Shown: positions 8,954 to 17,902, numbered from the stretch's first letter. The stretch: DNA of 64,000 bases from Desulfobacteraceae bacterium (GCA_011389515.1 JAABUA010000003.1:41705-105704), one strand, 5' to 3'. Numbers and translations: made by a program. The notes: a model not told the origin generated them from the letters alone.

Positions 8954-10390
8954 CTATCCCTCGCTGAGTGCATTCAGCGTATTGTTCAATTCATTGTTCA
9001 GGATGTCATAGTAGTTCCGGATTCTTCTGACATATCTTACCGGTTCGGTCCCCCGGGCGTATCCATAGCGAAGATTCTCATAATACTGGGGCTGCGATAA
9101 AAGCGGCAGCACCTCGCGGAATTCAACCCATAAATTCGGGTCCTTGCCCAGCACCCGGGCCAGTTTGCGCGCGTCATATACATGCCCCATTCCGACATTA
9201 TATGCCGCCATTGCGACCCATGTCCGGTCCGGCTCCGGAATTTCTTCCGGAAGCCGTCCGCGCAGGTCGTTAAAATAGCGCGCACCCCCCATGATGCTTT
9301 CACGAATGTCAACGCGGTCATCGATGCCCAGCTGGCCGGCAGTCCGCAGCGTAAGCATCATCATCCCCCGCACCCCGGTGGGACTGCGTGCAAGCGGATC
9401 CCAGTGGGATTCCTGGTATGCCATTGCCGCCAGAAGCGACCAGTCGATGTTGTATATTTCACCCGCTTCTTCAAAAATATCCTTGTAATAGGGAAGCCTT
9501 TTTTGAATCCGTCGTTTAAAACGGGCGGTATCCACATAATCGAAAATTTCCACGTGCGCATAATATCTCCCGTAAAGTATGGTGGAGAGCAATTCGTCAA
9601 CGCCGCCAAACCATTCTTCCATGCTTTGTTTGAGATCGTGCGCATCGGCAGGCAGGGCCCAGGCCAGTTCCTGCATTTCGGCAACCGGGAACGCGACCAC
9701 CAGTTCGGGCAGGTAGCGCCTGTTTAAAGAAACGATGTTTGAATCCGCGACAGCGCAGTCAATAGCCCCCTGCCAGACCCGCTCGAGAACCTGCTCTGTT
9801 GACAGTTCCCTCTCCTGCCAGTCAAGGTCCGGAAACTCCTCGCTCAACTCCATAAGCCTGTCCGCGTAGCTGCTTGCAGCAGTGACCTCGATGGATACAT
9901 CTTTAATGTTTTCCATGGAACGGGGAATCTTTCCTCCCCTTCTGCAGATAAGCTGCTGCTGGACCTGGAAATAGGATGGGCCGAAAAGAAACTCTTTCTG
10001 CCTTGCTTCCGTAAGCGTAAGCCCGGCAGCGGCAAAATCGCCTTCACCTGCCGCAAGCGCCTCGAGCACTTCCTCCACGGTGCCGCGTGTTTCAAACCGT
10101 ATGTCAACACCAAGATATTCCGCATACGCGGAAACCAGGTCATACTCATACCCGGTCTCGCCGTCAGGACCGAAATAGTAGGTTGTGGGCGCGTTGCGGG
10201 TCAAAACGACCATCTCGCCGTTTTGAAGAATGGTATTTAACTTTCCCGGCTTCTCCTGCGCGTCTTCCTGCCGGCTGCAGCCCCCCGAAAACAGGAAAAA
10301 CAGCAAAAGTATCATCAGTGCAGGCAGAAAATACCCGCAGCGATACGCACGCGATCTGTCAGGGGAAAAAAATGATGGCACGGATCTCAT
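8954..10390 (-). CDS. mltF: Membrane-bound lytic murein transglycosylase F (MltF-like)
   Basis: About 478 residues. A lipoprotein signal ends in LFSGGC; then comes a solute-binding-protein-like domain (type 3, amino-acid-binding fold, with YYFGPDGETGYEYDL and FAAAGLTLTEAR), then a C-terminal SLT domain with the catalytic Glu in AYQESHWDP and the MMLTLRTA and YNVGMGHVYDA motifs. It cleaves peptidoglycan glycan strands from the outer-membrane inner face. The ATG at 10390 is chosen because it places the signal peptide at the N-terminus and has AAGGAG upstream (long spacing); ATG at 10429 lacks a ribosome site. Confidence 0.9.
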   Translation of the reverse strand: MRSVPSFFSPDRSRAYRCGYFLPALMILLLFFLFSGGCSRQEDAQEKPGKLNTILQNGEMVVLTRNAPTTYYFGPDGETGYEYDLVSAYAEYLGVDIRFETRGTVEEVLEALAAGEGDFAAAGLTLTEARQKEFLFGPSYFQVQQQLICRRGGKIPRSMENIKDVSIEVTAASSYADRLMELSEEFPDLDWQERELSTEQVLERVWQGAIDCAVADSNIVSLNRRYLPELVVAFPVAEMQELAWALPADAHDLKQSMEEWFGGVDELLSTILYGRYYAHVEIFDYVDTARFKRRIQKRLPYYKDIFEEAGEIYNIDWSLLAAMAYQESHWDPLARSPTGVRGMMMLTLRTAGQLGIDDRVDIRESIMGGARYFNDLRGRLPEEIPEPDRTWVAMAAYNVGMGHVYDARKLARVLGKDPNLWVEFREVLPLLSQPQYYENLRYGYARGTEPVRYVRRIRNYYDILNNELNNTLNALSEG

Positions 10391-10679
10391 GAAGCGTGCT
10401 TTCTCCTTTATATTTCCTTCATATTCCATAAAGACTATCAGTATACTATTTTTTGCATCAATAGGCAACACGTCAAGAATATAACCCTTTTTCACCGGGC
10501 TGAAGTGCAAAAATCTCTTTTCATTTGAAAACACCCGTCATAGATATTACTTTTAGTTGGTTTTATTGTTTTGCATGGATGTTTGGTAAAAATACGACTG
10601 TGCGTTTTTTACGACAAAGCAATATGGCGCCTGCCGGCCGTTGCCGTGAAATCGTGAACCGGACAACAAGGAGGTTTTA

Positions 10680-11183
10680 ATGAAGGAAAAGACCAGAAAA
10701 AATGTATACGATGCTTTTTTGGGTGAAGCAAAAGCATATTTCAGGCTCCTGGCATATGCGGAAAAAGCCGAAGAAGAAGATGTGCCCCAGGTCGCCCTGC
10801 TGTTTCGGGCCATAGCAGAGGCGGAGCGCGTGCACGCCACGTCCCATCTGAACCTGGTAAAGGATATACTGGTAAAGGATACGGATACGAACCTTGAAAA
10901 ATCGTTTAAAAAAGAAAAATCGATCAGTCAGAACGAGTACCCGGATTTTATAAAAGAAGCCGAGGAGGAAGGGGAAAAAGCCGCCACCATTACCTTTTCT
11001 CATGCCCGGGATGCCGAGGCGCATCATGCAAAATTATACGAACAGGCCATCTATCATCTGATCAAAGACGAAGTTGCCGCCTACCACGTATGCCAGGTGT
11101 GCGGGTATGTCACGGAGAAAAAAATTCCGGACAAGTGCCCCATATGCGGCGCCCCTAAAGAAAAATTCAAAACGGTCGAATAA
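10680..11183 (+). CDS. rbr: Rubrerythrin
   Basis: 167 residues. A ferritin-like diiron domain (EAKAYFRLLAYAEKAEEE, then AEAERVHATSHL, then HARDAEAHHAKLYEQAI) is followed by a C-terminal rubredoxin-type Fe(SCys)4 domain (CQVCGY and CPICGAP). Rubrerythrins reduce hydrogen peroxide in the cytoplasm of anaerobes with electrons from rubredoxin. The ribosome site AAGGAGG is strong. It stands alone between a divergent transglycosylase unit and an efflux operon. No clear PerR box was found in the 145-base upstream spacer. Confidence 0.95.
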   Translation: MKEKTRKNVYDAFLGEAKAYFRLLAYAEKAEEEDVPQVALLFRAIAEAERVHATSHLNLVKDILVKDTDTNLEKSFKKEKSISQNEYPDFIKEAEEEGEKAATITFSHARDAEAHHAKLYEQAIYHLIKDEVAAYHVCQVCGYVTEKKIPDKCPICGAPKEKFKTVE

Positions 11184-11204
11184 AACCCGCAAATACCCCA
11201 CCCC

Positions 11205-11249
11205 CAAAACACCGCCGCCCTGGAAAATCGAAAGGTCGGGGGTGTTTTG
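11205..11249 (+). terminator. Possible terminator hairpin after rubrerythrin
   Basis: CAAAACACC (11205-11213) pairs with GGTGTTTTG (11241-11249), with further C-rich/G-rich pairing inside. There is no long T-run after it, so it may act only weakly. Confidence 0.4.
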
Positions 11250-11340
11250 CCTCATAACCGCTGTTAATTATTTTTTCCGCTGTTCTTGACATCCGGTTCT
11301 TTTTTTTATTACAACCATTTTTACTTCGATAGCCGGAAAA

Positions 11341-11476
11341 ATTAGACATGATGATCAGAAAGACCTCGTAGGGGCACCCCTTGCGGGTGCCCGGAATCAG
11401 GGCACCCGCAAGGGGTGCCCCTACAGGCCCATATTCTGAGGGATTATTTATCGTGTTTATACAAGAATACAAAAAA
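11341..11476 (+). repeat. Family A palindromic element, copy 2
   Basis: Same orientation as the 28624 copy. The central inverted repeat is intact and the right end (TCGTGTTTATACAAGAATAC) is close to consensus, but the left TTTGCATT end is decayed. It abuts a family B element at 11494. With it, this fills the 501-base gap 11184-11684. Confidence 0.85.
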
Positions 11477-11493
11477 TGATGAACTCGTAAAAG

Positions 11494-11637
11494 TCTAATT
11501 TCAGATGGCGCCGTAAAAAGTTCAAGATCAAGGCTTGCGCAATTTCGAAGAATGCAGCGTACTTAGCCGTACGTAAAATTCTGAGAAATTGCGCGTAACG
11601 CAGATATTGGACTTTTTACGGTGCCATCAAAATTAGA
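11494..11637 (+). repeat. Family B element, complete copy (144 bp, long terminal inverted repeats)
   Basis: The left end TCTAATTTCAGATGGCGCCG, continuing TAAAAAGTTC, is matched in inverted form by the right end GGACTTTTTACGGTGCC, continuing ATCAAAATTAGA (about 28 bp with few mismatches). The inside repeats the symmetry (GCGCAATTTC versus GAAATTGCGC; GTACTTAGCCGTAC centre). It has no room for a protein, so it resembles a MITE or a large hairpin element. Confidence 0.8.
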
Positions 11638-11684
11638 ACCCATCGCTTCATGGACGACGAACACGGTCTGGGAGAAAAAAACCG

Positions 11685-12866
11685 ATGCCTTCAGAAAAGA
11701 AAAGCATGATCAGCAGACTCATCACCCCTATTTTATTACTCGTTATGATTTTGATTATCACCGTTATCATTGCCAGGCGGGGGGATGAGGCAAAGGAAAA
11801 CAACGACCAGCAAAGAGCAGCCCGGCCCATATCCGTCGAACTTGCGCCGGTCGTCGCAACGACCCTGCAGGACACCGTATTCGGCGTGGGTACGCTCGAT
11901 CCCATGCAGACCGTGCAGATCAAGACCGAAGTGAACGGCAAGATCATGGCCGCCAACTTCGAAGAGGGAGGCTTTGTAGAAAAAAACCAGGTGCTATTTG
12001 AAATTGAAGATGAAAAGATCACCAAGCACTATGAAGCCCGAAAAGCCGCCCTCGAATCCGCGCGTATACGCCTGGAAAACCTGAGGCGCAATTACGAACG
12101 GATCTCTACCCTTCGCGAACGAAACCTGGTTTCCGAAGACCAGTTTGATAATGCAAAAACCGAACTCGAAGCGGTCACGTCCGATCTGCAGCGGCTGGAG
12201 GTGGAGCTTTCCCTTGCGGAAAGAGAGGTAAGAGACACCATTGTCCGCGCGCCGTTTGACGGATATATTTCCCGGCAGCTTGTCGATCCCGGCACTTTTG
12301 TCACCGTGGGAACCCCCCTGGCCGTTGTTTATGAAATCGATCCGTTGCAGATATCTTTTTTTATCGCGGAAAGATACGCCGGCCGGGTGGAACGGGGGCA
12401 GGATGTGTTTGTCCATATTGCCTCCTATCCGGAAAAAAGCTTCAAAGGAAACGTAGACTTCATAAGCCCCGTCATTGATCAGGGCACCAGAAAGTTCAGG
12501 GTCCGGGCCAATATCGACAACCCCGAAAACATGCTCATGCCCGGCGCATTCGCATCCGCACGGCTCGTGATGGCCCTTCGGGAAGACCGCCCGGTTGTCC
12601 CGGAAGAATCGCTGGTAACAACGAGAGAAGGCTACATCGTCTATGTCGTCGATCCCGGCGGCGATACCGCAAGTATGCGGTCGGTGAAAACCGGGCTCCG
12701 GGAACCCGGCCGCGTTGAAATCATGGAAGGGCTTTCCGCGGGGGAACAGGTCGTGGTTTACGGCCATATGCAACTGGACGACGGCTCCCCGGTAAACATT
12801 GTCAGCACGTGGGAAAAAGATTGGGCCGCTGATTCTGTCAACATGCCGATGGTACAGGGAGGTTGA
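11685..12866 (+). CDS. RND efflux periplasmic adaptor (membrane fusion protein)
   Basis: 393 residues. An N-terminal membrane anchor (LITPILLLVMILIITVIIA) is followed by a barrel-sandwich hybrid domain (VNGKIMAANFEEGGFVEKNQ), a coiled-coil alpha-hairpin (about 110-170) and beta-barrel segments (APFDGYISRQLVDPGTFV; VRANIDNPENMLMPGAFA). It joins the inner-membrane RND pump to an outer-membrane channel; no TolC-like gene is in this window. The RND pump gene follows by four bases. It begins just downstream of the family A and B repeats. The drug or substrate is unknown. Confidence 0.93.
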   Translation: MPSEKKSMISRLITPILLLVMILIITVIIARRGDEAKENNDQQRAARPISVELAPVVATTLQDTVFGVGTLDPMQTVQIKTEVNGKIMAANFEEGGFVEKNQVLFEIEDEKITKHYEARKAALESARIRLENLRRNYERISTLRERNLVSEDQFDNAKTELEAVTSDLQRLEVELSLAEREVRDTIVRAPFDGYISRQLVDPGTFVTVGTPLAVVYEIDPLQISFFIAERYAGRVERGQDVFVHIASYPEKSFKGNVDFISPVIDQGTRKFRVRANIDNPENMLMPGAFASARLVMALREDRPVVPEESLVTTREGYIVYVVDPGGDTASMRSVKTGLREPGRVEIMEGLSAGEQVVVYGHMQLDDGSPVNIVSTWEKDWAADSVNMPMVQGG

Positions 12867-12870
12867 TCAC

Positions 12871-15800
12871 GTGATCTGGAATTTTTGCATCCGCCGCCCC
12901 GTTTTTACCATCGTCATCTTCATAGTCGTTGCCATCTTCGGGATTTACGGGTATCAGCAAATGCCGGTACAGGAAAACCCGGACGTTGAATTTCCCTACG
13001 TCAGCGTCTCGGTCATACTGCCCGGCGCCGCCCCCGAAATCATCGAACAGGAAATCGTGGAACCGCTCGAAGCTGAAATCAACGCCATCGAGGGGATTCG
13101 CGTTCTGATGTCCACGTCACGGGATCAAATGGCCCAGATCGTTGCGGAATTTGAATTATGGCGCGACCAGGACCTTGCCGCCCAGGACGTTCGGGATGCC
13201 GTGGAAAGGGCCCGGCGGCTGCTGCCTGAAGATGCGGAATCGCCCATTGTTCGAAAGCTGGATTTGGACGCGCAGCCCATCATGTGGATTGCCCTTGTGG
13301 GGGATGAAAGATGGGATGACACCCGTCTCAGCGAATATGCGGACAACATTCTCCGGCCGCAGCTTGAAACACTGCGCGGCGTTGGCCAGATCATGGTCGG
13401 CGGGGGGGGCAACTATGCCGTCCGCGTTCGTCTCGACACAAGACTGCTTGCCGCGCACGGCCTGACCGTCCAGGACGTGGTCGGCACGATCCAGCGGGAA
13501 AATGTCGATGTTCCTTCCGGCCGGATCGAAGGCCCATCGCGTGAGTTTATCATCCGCACAAAGGGGCAGTTCTCCGAAGCCAAACCCTTCAACGATCTGA
13601 TCATCACGTACCGGAACGGATCACCCATCCGGCTTTCCGATGTGGGGGAAGCAGTGGACGGTCTGCGAACCGAGCGGGTGCTTGCACGGTTTTCAGGCGT
13701 ACCGAGCACCGGCCTGGGCATCGTCAAGCAAACCGGCGCCAATACGGTTGCACTTGCCGGGCTCCTCAAGGAATCCATTGAAGAATTGTCCAACGATTTT
13801 CCCCCGGGGCTTAGGTACCGCATGGCAATGGACAGCTCCGAGTACATCGAGGAAAACATCCGGGATCTTTTGATCACCGTTCTGATCGCTTCTTCCCTGG
13901 TTATTTTCGTGGTTCTTGCTTTCCTTCGAAACTGGCGGGCAACAGTCGTCGTCGGTCTGGCCATTCCCACGTCCATTCTGGGAGGGCTTGCCGTTATTTA
14001 TCTGTTGGGTTTTTCCATCAACACGCTGACCCTCTTGGGGATGATCCTGGTGATCGGCATTGTGGTGGATGACGCCATTGTCGTGCTTGAACGAAACTAC
14101 ATGCACATGGAAATGGGCGTCGACCCCGTACCAGCGGCCCGGGTGGGCACCACCGAAGTGGCATTCGCGGCCATTTCAAACTCTCTTTCCCTCGGCGCGG
14201 TTTTCATCCCGGTGGCCTTTACCGGCGGACTGATCGGCCGTTTCTTTTTCGAGTTCGGCCTGACTGTTGCCGCAACCGTTTTCACCTCCACGCTTGTGGC
14301 CCTCACCCTGACCCCGATGCTTTGCGCACGGGTCTTGCGATACAAGCCGGAGAAGGGCTACCTGTTTCAACTCTCCGAGCGGCACATCCGAAAGCTGGAA
14401 TCCGGATATGCCTGGGTCCTGGGAAAAGCCCTCAAGCGGCGCTTTTTGTTAATTGCCATCGCGCTGTTTGCTTTTGTTTTGGGCATTATGGCACTCATGG
14501 ACATTCCCCGGGAGTTTGCCGCGGACCAGGACCGATCCAGGTTCATGCTCATCATTGAAACACCGGAAGGCGCGACAATCGAGGAAACCGACAGGTTCGC
14601 AAGAAAAATTGAAGCGATGCTGGAAGAAGACCCCAATGTCAGCCACCAATTTTTGGGCCTTGGCATGGCAAGACGGGGCATTGGGCAGCCCAACCAGGGA
14701 ATGGCGTTTGTCACCCTGACACCCCGCCATGAAAGGGAGCTTCACCAGTTTGAAATCATGCAGCAATACCGGCAAAAGCTTGCCCAGCTGCCGGAAGGAA
14801 GGGCCTTTGCCGTGGAAATTACCCTCACGGGATCCGGCGGAGAGCCGGTGCAGGTGGTCCTGAAAAACCCGGACCTGCTCGAACTCGACCGCCTACAGGA
14901 AACGGTCATGGACTGGATGGATACCCAGCCGGACCTGTTCGTCGGGATCCGCACAGACCTCGAACTCAACAAACCGCAGTTAAATGTGACCATCAACCGG
15001 GACCGGGCCGCTGAAATGAACGTTTCGGTTTTCGAAATTTCAAACACCCTCCGATATCTTTTCGGAGAAGTCGATATCTCGAAAATTGAGAGACAGGGAG
15101 AAAGATACGATGTTTTGACGGATGTCATCGGCCGCGGGGAAATGACCCCGGACGTCTTGAAGGATGTATACGTGCGCAACAAGGCCGGAACCCTGGTGTC
15201 GCTGGACAATCTCGTTTCCTTTGAAGAAGCGGCGGGGCCCAGCCAGATCAACCGCTACAACCGGCTTCGCTCGGCAACGATTACAACGAACACCCCGCCG
15301 GGAGTCCCCATGGGCAATGCGGTTGCAGCACTGGAAAACTACCTTGAATCCGAGCTCCCACCCGGCACGGATTACGAGATGGCCGGCCTCTCCCAGATAT
15401 TCGCGGAATCGTTTTATTATCTATCCGTTACCATCTTGTTTTCCATCATCTTCATTTACCTTGTTCTGGCAGCCCAGTTCGAGTCCTTTATTCACCCGTT
15501 GACCATCATGACGGCGCTCCCTCTGGCAACGGTGGGCGCCTTTGGCTCCCTGTGGATTTTTGGCCTTAATTTCAACGTATACGCGTTTATCGGGGTCATC
15601 ATGCTGATGGGAATGGTTACCAAGAACTCCATTTTGCTGATCGATTACACCAATACCCTTGTGGAAAGGGGGCAGACGCCCGTCGACGCGGCTTATTCCG
15701 CCGCCAAGGAAAGGTTCCGCCCCATCCTCATGACGGCCATTTCGACCATCCTGGGGATGACGCCCATTGCGATCGGATTCGGCGCAGGGGGGGAAGCCAG

Positions 15801-15945
15801 GGCGCCATTGGGCCTTTCAGTGGCGGCCGGATTGATATCGGCCACTTTTCTCACCCTGCTGGTGATCCCGGTGGCCTATACCGTCTATGACCAGATCGAG
15901 AAATTCCTTGCAGCCTTTTTCAGCCGTCAATCAAAATCCCGATAA
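12871..15945 (+). CDS. RND efflux permease (AcrB/HAE1-type)
   Basis: About 1024 residues with a GTG start at 12871, chosen because AGGGAGG lies 8 bases upstream right at the adaptor stop; the upstream TTG at 12799 would overlap the adaptor. N-terminal IWNFCIRRPVFTIVIF is the typical first helix. Two large periplasmic loops separate 12 predicted membrane helices. The helix-4 proton relay is present (GIVVDDAIVVLE), as is the helix-10/11 segment MGMVTKNSILLIDYTN. It pumps hydrophobic compounds using the proton gradient together with the adaptor gene and probably the PII-like protein after it. Confidence 0.94.
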   Translation: MIWNFCIRRPVFTIVIFIVVAIFGIYGYQQMPVQENPDVEFPYVSVSVILPGAAPEIIEQEIVEPLEAEINAIEGIRVLMSTSRDQMAQIVAEFELWRDQDLAAQDVRDAVERARRLLPEDAESPIVRKLDLDAQPIMWIALVGDERWDDTRLSEYADNILRPQLETLRGVGQIMVGGGGNYAVRVRLDTRLLAAHGLTVQDVVGTIQRENVDVPSGRIEGPSREFIIRTKGQFSEAKPFNDLIITYRNGSPIRLSDVGEAVDGLRTERVLARFSGVPSTGLGIVKQTGANTVALAGLLKESIEELSNDFPPGLRYRMAMDSSEYIEENIRDLLITVLIASSLVIFVVLAFLRNWRATVVVGLAIPTSILGGLAVIYLLGFSINTLTLLGMILVIGIVVDDAIVVLERNYMHMEMGVDPVPAARVGTTEVAFAAISNSLSLGAVFIPVAFTGGLIGRFFFEFGLTVAATVFTSTLVALTLTPMLCARVLRYKPEKGYLFQLSERHIRKLESGYAWVLGKALKRRFLLIAIALFAFVLGIMALMDIPREFAADQDRSRFMLIIETPEGATIEETDRFARKIEAMLEEDPNVSHQFLGLGMARRGIGQPNQGMAFVTLTPRHERELHQFEIMQQYRQKLAQLPEGRAFAVEITLTGSGGEPVQVVLKNPDLLELDRLQETVMDWMDTQPDLFVGIRTDLELNKPQLNVTINRDRAAEMNVSVFEISNTLRYLFGEVDISKIERQGERYDVLTDVIGRGEMTPDVLKDVYVRNKAGTLVSLDNLVSFEEAAGPSQINRYNRLRSATITTNTPPGVPMGNAVAALENYLESELPPGTDYEMAGLSQIFAESFYYLSVTILFSIIFIYLVLAAQFESFIHPLTIMTALPLATVGAFGSLWIFGLNFNVYAFIGVIMLMGMVTKNSILLIDYTNTLVERGQTPVDAAYSAAKERFRPILMTAISTILGMTPIAIGFGAGGEARAPLGLSVAAGLISATFLTLLVIPVAYTVYDQIEKFLAAFFSRQSKSR

Positions 15946-15954
15946 AGGAAGATC

Positions 15955-16257
15955 ATGAAATTCGTTCATATTACATTCCGGTTTGAATACATGGACCGGG
16001 TCGATCAAATCCTTGACGATAACGGGGTGGTCAACTATGTGCGGCATCCCACGGTACAGGGGAAAGGGATTGATGGAAAGCACTACGGATCAAAGGTGTT
16101 CCCCGGCAACTTTACCGTTGTTCAGGCCGTGGTGCCAGACGACAAGGTGGATAGCCTTCTTGCAGACCTGGAAGCCTTTGGGAAGAAAAAAGCCGCCCAT
16201 CATCACCTGCGTGCGTATGTGCTTCCGGTGGAATCGATGATCGGTGCCGAATACTAG
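15955..16257 (+). CDS. Small PII-like (GlnB-fold) transporter-associated protein
   Basis: 100 residues. The start MKFVHITFRFEYMDRVDQIL and the alternation of beta strands and helices resemble PII-like ferredoxin-fold proteins; the T-loop region would hold GKGIDGKHYGSKVFPG. It is nine bases after the RND permease stop with AAGGAAG upstream, so it belongs to the same operon. Similar small proteins are known beside RND transporters (the family often labelled PG0541-like). A regulatory role on the pump is inference. Ligand residues cannot be assigned. Confidence 0.65.
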   Translation: MKFVHITFRFEYMDRVDQILDDNGVVNYVRHPTVQGKGIDGKHYGSKVFPGNFTVVQAVVPDDKVDSLLADLEAFGKKKAAHHHLRAYVLPVESMIGAEY

Positions 16258-16285
16258 GCGCTTCTGCGCCTTGCCATCTGCTTGT

Positions 16286-16384
16286 TTGTAGGGGCACCCC
16301 TTGCGGGTGCCCTGACTCCGGGCACCCGCAAGGGGTGCCCCTACGGGGTCTTTTGATCATAATGTCTATTGATAAATGCAATAA
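16286..16384 (-). repeat. Family A palindromic element, copy 3 (one end missing)
   Basis: Reverse orientation. The central hairpin is intact and the TTTTGATCATAATGTCTATT, then GATAAATGCA end is present, but the opposite end (GTATAGACACGATAAAT) is absent. It lies between two convergent genes. Confidence 0.85.
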
Positions 16385-16502
16385 TTGTAAAATACGGCAA
16401 CAACCAGGCTTTCCGTATCCAAGTGACCCATTCTTTTCTTTCGATTTCGATTTCAATTGTCTATCAAAAAGATTGGGCCGAAAAACAATTTTGAAATAGG
16501 TT
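16385..16502 (+). repeat. Family E flank sequence, copy 1
   Basis: The segment from TTGTAAAATACGGCAAC through CCAAGTGACCCATTCTTTTC and TTTCGATTTCGATTTCAA to GAAATAGGTTCTA is shared with 17533-17654 and, inverted, with 28502-28622. It directly follows the family A copy and runs to the stop codon of the phosphatase gene. Confidence 0.75.
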
Positions 16503-17282
16503 CTACGCGATCAGCGCCAACACTTCCGGCAGCAGCGCTTCTGTCGTGGACAGGGCCTCATTGGCATGGATCGTCGGGGTGCCATTCCAGTCGCCGAAAT
16601 ACCCTCCCGCTTCAGACAGTATCGGGGGGAACGGCGCACAGTCCCACAAACTCATGATGGGATCCAGCATCAGTTCGGCGCGCCCCGTTGCCACCAGGCA
16701 ATGGCCGTAGGCATCCCCCCATCCCGCACGGAACCATGTCGCTTTCTGGATTTTTTCCCAGGCTTCCGCCCGGTTGAACATGGCAAAGCTTCCCGCGTCG
16801 GTAAAGGCCACGGTCGCCCGGTCCAAGGTGTTTACCTGTGACGTGCGGACCAGCCTGCTGTTTAACCGGCATCCGAGGCCGGTTCCCGCAGCGACCATTT
16901 CATCTAAAGCCGGAAAATATACGACGCCCACTTCCACCCGGCCTTCGATTTCAAGGCCGATCAGCACGCTGTAGAGCGGCACCCCGTGAATAAACGATTT
17001 GGTGCCGTCTATGGGATCAATGATCCACCGGTGGCTTTCATTTTCCCCCTCTGAAGTGCCGTATTCCTCGCCGATAATCACGTGGCCCGGAAATTTCCGT
17101 TCAATCCGCCTGCGGATCAGTTCTTCGGCTTTCCGGTCCGCTTCGGTCACCGGGGTATTGTCCGACTTGAAATCGGTGGGGATTTCTCCGTGAAAATAAC
17201 CGAGTGTCAGCCGGCCGGCGAGGTATGCCGTTTCCACGGCAAAATCAAGGTAGGATTGATACATCCGATTGATATTATTCAT
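16503..17282 (-). CDS. Inositol monophosphatase family protein (histidinol-phosphatase HisN-like)
   Basis: 259 residues with the family's metal-binding motifs: GEEYG, IDPIDGTKSFIHG, and the C-terminal WDCAP (usually WDxAA/P). The enzyme is a Mg-dependent phosphomonoesterase acting on small phosphates. HisN-type histidinol phosphatases have this length and the WGDAYGHCLVATGRAELMLD region, so histidine synthesis is a reasonable but unproven role. It is monocistronic, bounded by repeat elements on both sides. AAGGA lies 12 bases before the ATG. Confidence 0.85.
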   Translation of the reverse strand: MNNINRMYQSYLDFAVETAYLAGRLTLGYFHGEIPTDFKSDNTPVTEADRKAEELIRRRIERKFPGHVIIGEEYGTSEGENESHRWIIDPIDGTKSFIHGVPLYSVLIGLEIEGRVEVGVVYFPALDEMVAAGTGLGCRLNSRLVRTSQVNTLDRATVAFTDAGSFAMFNRAEAWEKIQKATWFRAGWGDAYGHCLVATGRAELMLDPIMSLWDCAPFPPILSEAGGYFGDWNGTPTIHANEALSTTEALLPEVLALIA

Positions 17283-17331
17283 GGCGCAACTGCTTCCTTT
17301 TCTCTCCTCTTGTTTTAGAACCCTTCTCAGG

Positions 17332-17385
17332 TTTCCTTTTTTTCGAAATCGGTTTTTTCAAACCCACAGAACACGGCCTTTTATT
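17332..17385. repeat. Family F flank sequence, copy 1
   Basis: TTTTTTTCGAAATCGGTTTT then TTCAAACCCACAGAACACGG. Nearly the same sequence is at 23800-23838. It lies directly left of the family A copy at 17386. Confidence 0.65.
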
Positions 17386-17532
17386 TTTGCATTCTTGTAT
17401 AGACACGATAAATATATACACAGAATATGGGCTTGTAGGGGCACCCCTTGCGGGTGCCCTGATTACGGGCACCCGCAAGGGGGGTGCCCCTACGAGGTCC
17501 TCCTGATCATCATGTCTATTGATACATGCAAA
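17386..17532 (-). repeat. Family A palindromic element, copy 4
   Basis: A full-length copy (147 bp) in reverse orientation, from TTTGCATTCTTGTATAGACA to TGTCTATTGATACATGCAAA. The right hairpin arm has one extra G. It occupies part of the 620-base gap 17283-17902 together with flanks F and E and a family B element. Confidence 0.9.
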
Positions 17533-17654
17533 GAATTGTAAAATACGGCAACCGCCGTGCTTTTCGTGTCCAAAAGACCCATTTTATTCTTTCGATTTCG
17601 ATTGCGATTTCGATCCAACAAATAGGACCGAAGGACAATTTTGAGATAGGTTAT
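17533..17654 (+). repeat. Family E flank sequence, copy 2
   Basis: GAATTGTAAAATACGGCAAC followed by GTGTCCAAAAGACCC, a TTTCGATTTCGATTGCGATT array and GACAATTTTGAGATAGG. It closely follows the copy at 16385. Confidence 0.75.
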
Positions 17655-17798
17655 ACAAGCCCTCTCAAAAAGAAGATTTTGGTTCAAGATCAAGGCGGCG
17701 GTGAAATTGAAACCGGAGGCATACTGCAGTATTCCGACGATTTCAATTTCACCGCCAACGAAGATATTGGGGTAAAAGATTTTTTTGAGACAGCTTGT
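17655..17798 (+). repeat. Family B-like element with diverged ends (144 bp)
   Basis: ACAAGCCCTCTCAAAAAGAA at the left is matched by the inverted TTTTTTTGAGACAGCTTGT at the right. The inner arms GGCGGTGAAATTGAAA and TTTCAATTTCACCGCC pair around CTGCAG. It shares the length (144 bp) and the internal marks TTCAAGATCAAGGC and AACGAAGATATTGG with the element at 11494, but the ends and arms differ. Confidence 0.75.
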
Positions 17799-17809
17799 AG
17801 TACCAGTGC

Positions 17810-17838
17810 TTGACATCAATACCAATTTACGTTTTAGT
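17810..17838 (+). promoter_or_regulatory. Sigma70-type promoter for glpD
   Basis: TTGACA (17810-17815), 17-base spacer, TTTAGT (17833-17838). It lies 11 bases beyond the family B-like element and about 65 bases before the chosen glpD start. Confidence 0.5.
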
Positions 17839-17902
17839 ATCTGCAAAGATAGTGAATTATTGCCCCGTCTGTCAAGAAATGGATTTCTCAGGAACGGCTG
17901 TT

